Below are positions 32,413-37,228 of a stretch of 37,228 nt of DNA, piece by piece. Source of the stretch: Clostridia bacterium (GTDB lineage: Bacteria > Bacillota > Clostridia > Christensenellales > Borkfalkiaceae); NCBI GenBank assembly GCA_017558105.1, contig JAFYWI010000013.1, forward strand, positions 1 through 37,228, read 5' to 3'. Position 1 is the stretch's first letter. Every line of letters starts with the position of its first letter. Below the pieces are notes generated by a model that saw only the letters and a program-made list of their open reading frames with translations, was not told the origin of the DNA and did no database searches. A program made the translations under genes and the position numbers.

Positions 32413-33282
32413 ATGCTTAGTATGACTGGCTACGGTAGAGCAGAATATCAAGAAAACGGCATTGAATTAGTTGTTGAAATTAAAACCGTTAACAACAGAA
32501 ATTTAGACCTTAATTTAAAAATGCCACGTTCTTTTATTGCCATAGAAGACGCTGTTAGAAAAACCGTTCAAAAGCACGTTTCACGCGCTAGGGTAGACGT
32601 TTTCGTTACTTTTACCGATAAGCGCGAAAGTGAAAATGGTATAGAAGTAAATTTAGAAAAAGCAATAAGTTTATATAAAGCATCTGAATTAATTGCAAAA
32701 ACACTTGCAATAGAAAACGATTATTCCGTTTCTTCTATAATGAGAAATAACGACGTTATTAGCGAAAATTCTGTTGAAGACGTAACTAGTTTACAAGAAA
32801 TTATTACAAATACCGTAAACCAAGCGTGCATAAAACTTAACGAAATGAGAAAGGTTGAAGGTGAAAAATTAGTTGCAGACTTACTTAATAGAATGCAAAC
32901 TATTGAAGGTTTACGCCAAAGCATTGCTTTGCGTGCGCCTAAACTTGCAGAAGAATACAAAATTAAACTTAAAGCAAGAATTGAAGAAGCACTTAAAGAC
33001 GTTAAGTACGATGAAAGTAGGCTTTTAACCGAAGTTGCTATTTTTACAGATAAAGTTAACATAGATGAAGAATTAACAAGGTTAAATTCACACATATCAC
33101 AATTTAAAGAAATTATTAAAATTGCTGGTATGGGCAAGAAATTAGACTTTTTGATGCAAGAATTTAACAGAGAAACTAACACTATTTGTTCTAAATCTAA
33201 CGATATAGAAATAACGGGTTATGCGCTTTCGTTAAAAAACGAAATAGAAAAAGTAAGGGAACAGGTTCAAAATTTAGAGTAG
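32413..33282 (+). CDS. yicC: YicC/YloC family endoribonuclease
   Basis: The 289-residue protein begins with MLSMTGYGRAE, the hallmark of the family, contains the VKTVNNRNLD-type block (VEIKTVNNRNLDL), and ends with GKKLDFLMQEFNRETNTICSKS, the conserved C-terminal signature. Family members in E. coli and Bacillus are RNA endonucleases. It is followed by gmk after one base. In many Firmicutes remA lies between them; here it does not. Confidence 0.95.
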   Translation: MLSMTGYGRAEYQENGIELVVEIKTVNNRNLDLNLKMPRSFIAIEDAVRKTVQKHVSRARVDVFVTFTDKRESENGIEVNLEKAISLYKASELIAKTLAIENDYSVSSIMRNNDVISENSVEDVTSLQEIITNTVNQACIKLNEMRKVEGEKLVADLLNRMQTIEGLRQSIALRAPKLAEEYKIKLKARIEEALKDVKYDESRLLTEVAIFTDKVNIDEELTRLNSHISQFKEIIKIAGMGKKLDFLMQEFNRETNTICSKSNDIEITGYALSLKNEIEKVREQVQNLE

Positions 33283-33283
33283 T

Positions 33284-33841
33284 ATGAGAAATATTCTATT
33301 TGTAATTTCTGGCCCTTCTGGTGTAGGCAAGGGCACGGTAGCAAAATTATTAGTAAAAAGAAACGAAAACATTGAGCTTAGTATTTCTTGCACAACAAGA
33401 AAGCCAAGAACGAACGAAGTTGACGGAAAAGATTACTTTTTTATTGACAAAAGTGAATTTTTAAGTAAAATAGAAAAAGATGGTTTTTTAGAATATTCTA
33501 ACCATTTTGAAAACTATTACGGCACTCCTTACGACTTTGTTTTTAATAAGTTAAAAGAAAAAGACGTTTTACTTGAAATAGACGTTAACGGCGGGCTTTC
33601 TGTTAAAGAAAAGTTTAATGAAGTAGTTTTAATTATGCTAGTGCCACCTTCTTTAGAAGAAGTTAAAAAAAGGTTAATTGCTAGAAATACTGAATCACTA
33701 GAAAAAATTAACAAAAGAATGGAAAGAATTAACTACGAACTTTCTAAAAAAGATTTATACGATTACGTTGTAGTTAACGACAAGTTAGAAGAAACTTATA
33801 ACGAAATATTAAAAATTATTGAAATAGAAAAGAACAAGTAA
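33284..33841 (+). CDS. gmk: Guanylate kinase
   Basis: Phosphorylates GMP to GDP. The ATP loop SGPSGVGKG is at 9-17. TTRKPRTNEVDGKDYFF and EYSNHFENYYGTP are the GMP-binding elements. The 185-residue length is slightly short of typical (about 205) because the C-terminal helix is trimmed. The start is one base after the yicC stop, with a GGTT-type purine-poor upstream, so translation is coupled. Confidence 0.96.
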   Translation: MRNILFVISGPSGVGKGTVAKLLVKRNENIELSISCTTRKPRTNEVDGKDYFFIDKSEFLSKIEKDGFLEYSNHFENYYGTPYDFVFNKLKEKDVLLEIDVNGGLSVKEKFNEVVLIMLVPPSLEEVKKRLIARNTESLEKINKRMERINYELSKKDLYDYVVVNDKLEETYNEILKIIEIEKNK

Positions 33842-33860
33842 TTTTTTAAGGAGAATTATT

Positions 33861-34058
33861 ATGATACATAAACCACCTATCGATAAATTAGCAGAAACAA
33901 TTGGCTCTAAATACGCTCTTTGCGTTGTCGCTTCTAAAAGGGCAAGGCAAATAATGGAACAAGCCCAAAACCAAGAAATTAAAGATATGCCAGAAAAACC
34001 ATTATCTGTTGCGGCACAAGAAATTTACGACGGTAAACTTGTTTCTGTAAAAGACTAA
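33861..34058 (+). CDS. rpoZ: RNA polymerase omega subunit
   Basis: A 65-residue protein: PPIDKLAETIGSKYALCVVASKRARQI is the omega core (5-31) and PLSVAAQEI the conserved end. AAGGAG lies 8 bases before the ATG. Location after gmk is classical. In many genomes coaBC follows; here priA does. Confidence 0.95.
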   Translation: MIHKPPIDKLAETIGSKYALCVVASKRARQIMEQAQNQEIKDMPEKPLSVAAQEIYDGKLVSVKD

Positions 34059-34069
34059 TTAAAACAAAC

Positions 34070-34092
34070 GTCCATCGGAATTTTCGGTGGAC
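34070..34092 (+). promoter_or_regulatory. Hairpin between rpoZ and priA
   Basis: GTCCATCG (34070-34077) pairs with CGGTGGAC (34085-34092) with one G-T pair, loop GAATTTT, followed by TAATTTTA. It could be a weak terminator/attenuator within the operon. It leaves no clear ribosome site in the 13 bases before the priA ATG. Confidence 0.45.
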
Positions 34093-34105
34093 TAATTTTA
34101 TATAT

Positions 34106-36307
34106 ATGAAGTTTGCAAACGTTATAGTAGACATAAACCATAGTGAAATAGACAAGGTTTTTGAATATTCATTTACCGATGAAAATATTAATATTGGTAG
34201 CAGAGTTATAGTCCCTTTTGGCAATAAATTGATAGAAGGGATTGTTGTTGCTGTAAAAAACACTTCCGACTATGACCAAAGCAAAATTAAACCTATATAT
34301 AAACTTTTAGAAGAAATTCCTGCCTTAACGGAAGAAACGCTTGGGCTTATGGAATATATTTCTAAAAGCTGTTTCGTAACTAAAGCATCTGCATTAAGGT
34401 TATTTTTGCCAAGCGAAATGCGCAAGGGCAAAATTAAAGATTTTATGGTAGATTTTTTAGTTATAAAAGATGATTTTAATTTAGAAAGCGGGTTGCTTTC
34501 TATTAAATCAAACGCTGTTAAACAAAAAGAATTACTTGTATTTTTAAGCGAAAATAAAAAATATAAAATATCTGAATTAAACAAAGAATTTGGGCAAAGT
34601 GCCGTTAAAGGTGTTATAAATAAAGGTTTTGCATATAAAATTAGCGAAAAAATGCAACGACAACCTTATAAAGAACTTAGTAGTAAAGGTAAAAGCGTTA
34701 CTTTAACGGAAAAACAAGTAGAAGCCCTTAATTCTATTGAAAATACTAATAAAACCGTAAGTTTATTATTTGGTGTTACAGGTAGTGGCAAAACAGAAGT
34801 TTACTTAAATTTAATTAATAACGTAATAAATAAGGGCAAAACTGCAATTATGTTAGTTCCTGAAATTGCCCTAACACCACAAATGCTTTCGCAACTTCGC
34901 ACAAGGTTTGGCGATAACGCTGCAATTTTACATAGTGGGCTTTCTGCTGGTGAAAGATTTGACGAGTGGTGGAGAATTAGAAACGGCGAAGCGCAAATTG
35001 TAATTGGCGCAAGAAGTGCAATTTTTGCACCTACTTCTAACGTAGGAATTATTATTATAGACGAAGAGCACGACGGCAGTTATTTTAGTGAATCTAACCC
35101 AAGATATTCAACCTTACAAGTTGCCTTAAAACGTGCAGAATATAACGGAGCAAAAATAGTATTAGGTAGTGCAACACCATCTATTGAAAGTTTTAGAAAA
35201 GCCGTTATGAAGGAATATAACCTTGTTAGGTTGCCAGAAAGAATTAATAAACGACCTTTACCAGAAGTTGAAGTTATTGATATGCGTTCTGAAGTAAGGC
35301 GTGGCAATAATAGTTTTGTTTCTTCTGCATTAAAAACAGAATTAGAAAATTGCTTAAATAACGGCAATCAAGCAATTATATTCTTAAACCAAAGGGGTTA
35401 TTCAAAAACGGTTATTTGCACGGAGTGTGGCAAGGTTCAAAAGTGTACTGAATGCGACGTTTCTTTAACCTACCATTATGAAGATAATTCACTTCTTTGC
35501 CATTATTGTGGTGCAAAATATAAAATGATAGATAGTTGTACCGAATGTGGTAGCAAATTTTTACGTTATGGTGGTACGGGTACTGAAAAGGTTGTTTTAG
35601 AATTAAACAAAATGTTTCCAAATGCTAAAATTTTGCGTATGGACAGAGATTCTACCCAAACGAAAGAAGGGCATTTTGAAATATTAAATAAATTTTCTAA
35701 ACAACAAGCAGATATTTTGGTTGGAACGCAAATGATTGCTAAGGGGCACGATTTTCCTAAGGTTACCTTAGTTGGTATTTTAGATGCTGATATGAGTTTG
35801 CATTTTTCAGATTTTAGAAGTGCAGAAAGAACTTTTCAACTTATAACGCAGGTCGCAGGCAGAAGTGGTAGGGCAGACCAAAAAGGTAAGGTGATTTTGC
35901 AAACGTATTCACCAGAAAACTCTGTTTTAAGACAAGCAATTAATTACGATTACGAAAGCCTTTACAGAAACGAAATTTCTATTAGAAAGGCAACGGCTTT
36001 TCCACCATATACCGACATAGTAAGGCTTTTAATTAGTAGCGAAAAAGAAGAAGTTGCTTTAGAAACAACTAAACAAATTTACAACGAACTTAACCAACTT
36101 TACCTTGAAAACAGAGAAGATTTTAGGTTTTTTGGTTGTATGAAAGCACCTATTAAAAGGCTGCAAAATAAATTTAGATACCAAATTTTAACAAGAATTA
36201 CAGAAGACAATTTTGCCTTAATTGAGCAAATTTACAATACGAGTGTAAAATATCAAAATAAAAACGTGTTTATTTCTTTAGAATTAAACCCAAACAATTT
36301 ATCTTAA
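34106..36307 (+). CDS. priA: Primosomal replication restart helicase PriA
   Basis: Reloads the replisome at stalled forks. The 733-residue protein has the N-terminal DNA-binding domain (FANVIVDINHSEIDKVFEYSF), Walker A GVTGSGKTEVYL near 222-233, the DEEH box (DEEHDGSY), and eight zinc-binding cysteines arranged as CTECG, CTECD, CHYCG, CTECG. QMIAKGHDFPKVTLVG and AGRSGRA are helicase motifs V and VI. Length is normal. The ATG at 34106 lacks a clear Shine-Dalgarno sequence; the hairpin upstream may influence its translation. Confidence 0.96.
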   Translation: MKFANVIVDINHSEIDKVFEYSFTDENINIGSRVIVPFGNKLIEGIVVAVKNTSDYDQSKIKPIYKLLEEIPALTEETLGLMEYISKSCFVTKASALRLFLPSEMRKGKIKDFMVDFLVIKDDFNLESGLLSIKSNAVKQKELLVFLSENKKYKISELNKEFGQSAVKGVINKGFAYKISEKMQRQPYKELSSKGKSVTLTEKQVEALNSIENTNKTVSLLFGVTGSGKTEVYLNLINNVINKGKTAIMLVPEIALTPQMLSQLRTRFGDNAAILHSGLSAGERFDEWWRIRNGEAQIVIGARSAIFAPTSNVGIIIIDEEHDGSYFSESNPRYSTLQVALKRAEYNGAKIVLGSATPSIESFRKAVMKEYNLVRLPERINKRPLPEVEVIDMRSEVRRGNNSFVSSALKTELENCLNNGNQAIIFLNQRGYSKTVICTECGKVQKCTECDVSLTYHYEDNSLLCHYCGAKYKMIDSCTECGSKFLRYGGTGTEKVVLELNKMFPNAKILRMDRDSTQTKEGHFEILNKFSKQQADILVGTQMIAKGHDFPKVTLVGILDADMSLHFSDFRSAERTFQLITQVAGRSGRADQKGKVILQTYSPENSVLRQAINYDYESLYRNEISIRKATAFPPYTDIVRLLISSEKEEVALETTKQIYNELNQLYLENREDFRFFGCMKAPIKRLQNKFRYQILTRITEDNFALIEQIYNTSVKYQNKNVFISLELNPNNLS

Positions 36308-36316
36308 GAGGTTATT

Positions 36317-36772
36317 ATGGCAATTAGAAATATAGTGCAAATCGGCGATGAAGTTTTAAGAAAAAGAAGTTCCGAAGTTACAGATTTTGGTGAAAAAACC
36401 CACCAACTTTTAGAAGATATGAAACAAACCTTGGCAAAAGCCAACGGCATTGGTCTTGCTGCGCCACAAATTGGTGTTTTAAGAAGAATTTTTATAATTA
36501 ATTTAGACGGGGTTTTATACGAATGTATTAACCCAAAAATTATTAAACAAAGTGGCAAACAAATAGATACCGAAGGTTGCCTTTCAGTTAGGGGCAAATA
36601 CGGCACTGTAGAAAGACCAAAAAAAGTTACCATAACTGCACAAGATAGGTTTGGTAAACATTTTATCGTTAACGCACAAGGCTTATTAGCAAGGGCTTTT
36701 TGCCACGAAAACGACCATTTAGACGGCATTATTTACGTTGATAAATGTACGGATTTAGCGGAGGAGAATTAA
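36317..36772 (+). CDS. def: Peptide deformylase
   Basis: Removes the formyl group from new proteins. The three family motifs are present: GIGLAAPQIG at 44-53, EGCLS at 86-90 with the metal-binding Cys 88, and HENDH at 130-134 with the two metal His and catalytic Glu. The 151 residues are typical of the short type 1 form. Start preceded by AAGAGG. The adjacent fmt makes the N-formyl group on initiator tRNA, the usual pairing. Confidence 0.97.
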   Translation: MAIRNIVQIGDEVLRKRSSEVTDFGEKTHQLLEDMKQTLAKANGIGLAAPQIGVLRRIFIINLDGVLYECINPKIIKQSGKQIDTEGCLSVRGKYGTVERPKKVTITAQDRFGKHFIVNAQGLLARAFCHENDHLDGIIYVDKCTDLAEEN

Positions 36773-37228
36773 TTGAAAATATTATTTTTAGGCACACCAG
36801 ATTTTGCCGTTAAACCATTAATAGAAATTTTATCTTTAGGTAGCCCTTTTGAAGTAATAGGCGTTGTTACTAATAAAGATAAACCCGTAGGAAGAAAAAA
36901 AGTTTTAACACCACCACCGGTTAAGGTAGAAGCGTTAAAAAACAATCTTCCTGTTTTTCAGTACGATAAAATTAGGTTAGAAGGCGTTGAAGACCTAAAA
37001 AAACTTAACCCAGATATTATAGTTACTTGCGCGTTTGGGCAAATTCTTTCGCAAGAAATATTAAATATTCCAAAGTATGGCGTAATAAATATTCATGCAT
37101 CTCTTTTACCAAAATATAGGGGTGCATCTCCTATTCAACACGCAATATTAAACGGAGAAAAAGAAACAGGTGTAACCATTATGCAAACGGTTATGGAAGT
37201 TGATGCCGGTGATATTTTATTGCAAGAA
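36773..37228 (+). CDS. fmt: Methionyl-tRNA formyltransferase, N-terminal fragment
   Basis: The gene runs off the right edge; 152 codons are visible and it is still open. It starts at TTG right after the def stop, with GAGGAGAATT upstream. The protein begins MKILFLGTPDFAVKPL, the Fmt signature, continues with VVTNKDKPVGRKK, then the catalytic-site segment INIHASLLPKYRGASPIQHAI, and GVTIMQTVMEVDAGDILLQ. Asn, His and Asp of the formyl-transfer site are all in view. No deviation is apparent. Confidence 0.95.
   Translation, partial: MKILFLGTPDFAVKPLIEILSLGSPFEVIGVVTNKDKPVGRKKVLTPPPVKVEALKNNLPVFQYDKIRLEGVEDLKKLNPDIIVTCAFGQILSQEILNIPKYGVINIHASLLPKYRGASPIQHAILNGEKETGVTIMQTVMEVDAGDILLQE

Noticed and set aside
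35412-35621. A - strand frame opposite the priA zinc region
   Set aside because: It is the complement of the Cys-rich priA segment, with no start signal.
1-37228. Mobile elements, prophage or integration at tRNA-Thr
   Set aside because: No transposase or integrase is visible, no direct repeat of the tRNA end is seen nearby, and gene content is core.

Overview
This is a low-GC (about 30% by eye) chromosomal segment from a Gram-positive-type bacterium, most likely an uncultured Bacillota/Clostridia-like lineage. Four things support that. The division/cell-wall (dcw) cluster has a MurE with the DNPR signature of meso-diaminopimelate addition. The order rpmB / asp23-fakA-recG is typical of Firmicutes, and so is the order yicC-gmk-rpoZ-priA-def-fmt. 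There are also vegetative promoters close to TTGACA-17-TATAAT and many intrinsic terminators. TGA is used as a stop (murD), so the code is the ordinary bacterial one. The window is almost entirely core genome; I see no prophage, insertion sequence, CRISPR array or integrase.

Layout. 1-9707: dcw cluster on the + strand (end of a class B penicillin-binding protein, murE, mraY, murD, ftsW, murA, ftsQ/divIB, ftsA, ftsZ), closed by two adjacent hairpins. 9808-12888: two paralogous membrane-anchored XRE regulators on the - strand flank a DegV/FakB-like gene and a TrmB-like methyltransferase on the + strand. 13128-15501: a tightly coupled trio of a GT8 glycosyltransferase, a PlsC-like acyltransferase and a CrtO-like membrane acyltransferase, probably making a glycolipid. 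15600-19130: SbcD/YhaO-like nuclease, YhaN-like ATPase and an HNH-type zinc protein. 19176-23675: rpmB (-), asp23, fakA, recG. 23789-28170: a ROK-family protein, a flavin reductase (-), tRNA-Thr, a short-chain dehydrogenase (-) and an M20 peptidase. 28185-32353: pcrA-ligA. 32413-37228: yicC, gmk, rpoZ, priA, def and the start of fmt, cut by the window end.

How the genes work together. The first block makes lipid-linked peptidoglycan precursor and the division ring. FakA (19975) and the DegV/FakB-like protein (10611) can form a fatty-acid kinase pair, and the PlsC-like and CrtO-like enzymes lie nearby, so a lipid theme runs through the middle. PcrA, LigA, RecG, PriA and the SbcD/YhaN pair are DNA repair and restart functions; Def and Fmt act at the two ends of N-formylmethionine metabolism.

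The most interesting points are these. (1) Twin membrane XRE regulators each have an inverted repeat TCTAC-N5-GTAGA upstream of a matching promoter, and each faces a lipid-related gene divergently. (2) One of them, and the SDR gene, appear to be transcribed as leaderless mRNAs. (3) The GT8/acyltransferase/CrtO-like trio looks like an uncharacterised glycolipid pathway. (4) FtsA ends at its core and lacks the usual C-terminal membrane helix. (5) The TrmB-like protein has changed active-site residues. No gene-free stretch exceeds 300 bases; the longest, 12889-13127 and 10405-10610, hold divergent promoters and the inverted repeats.
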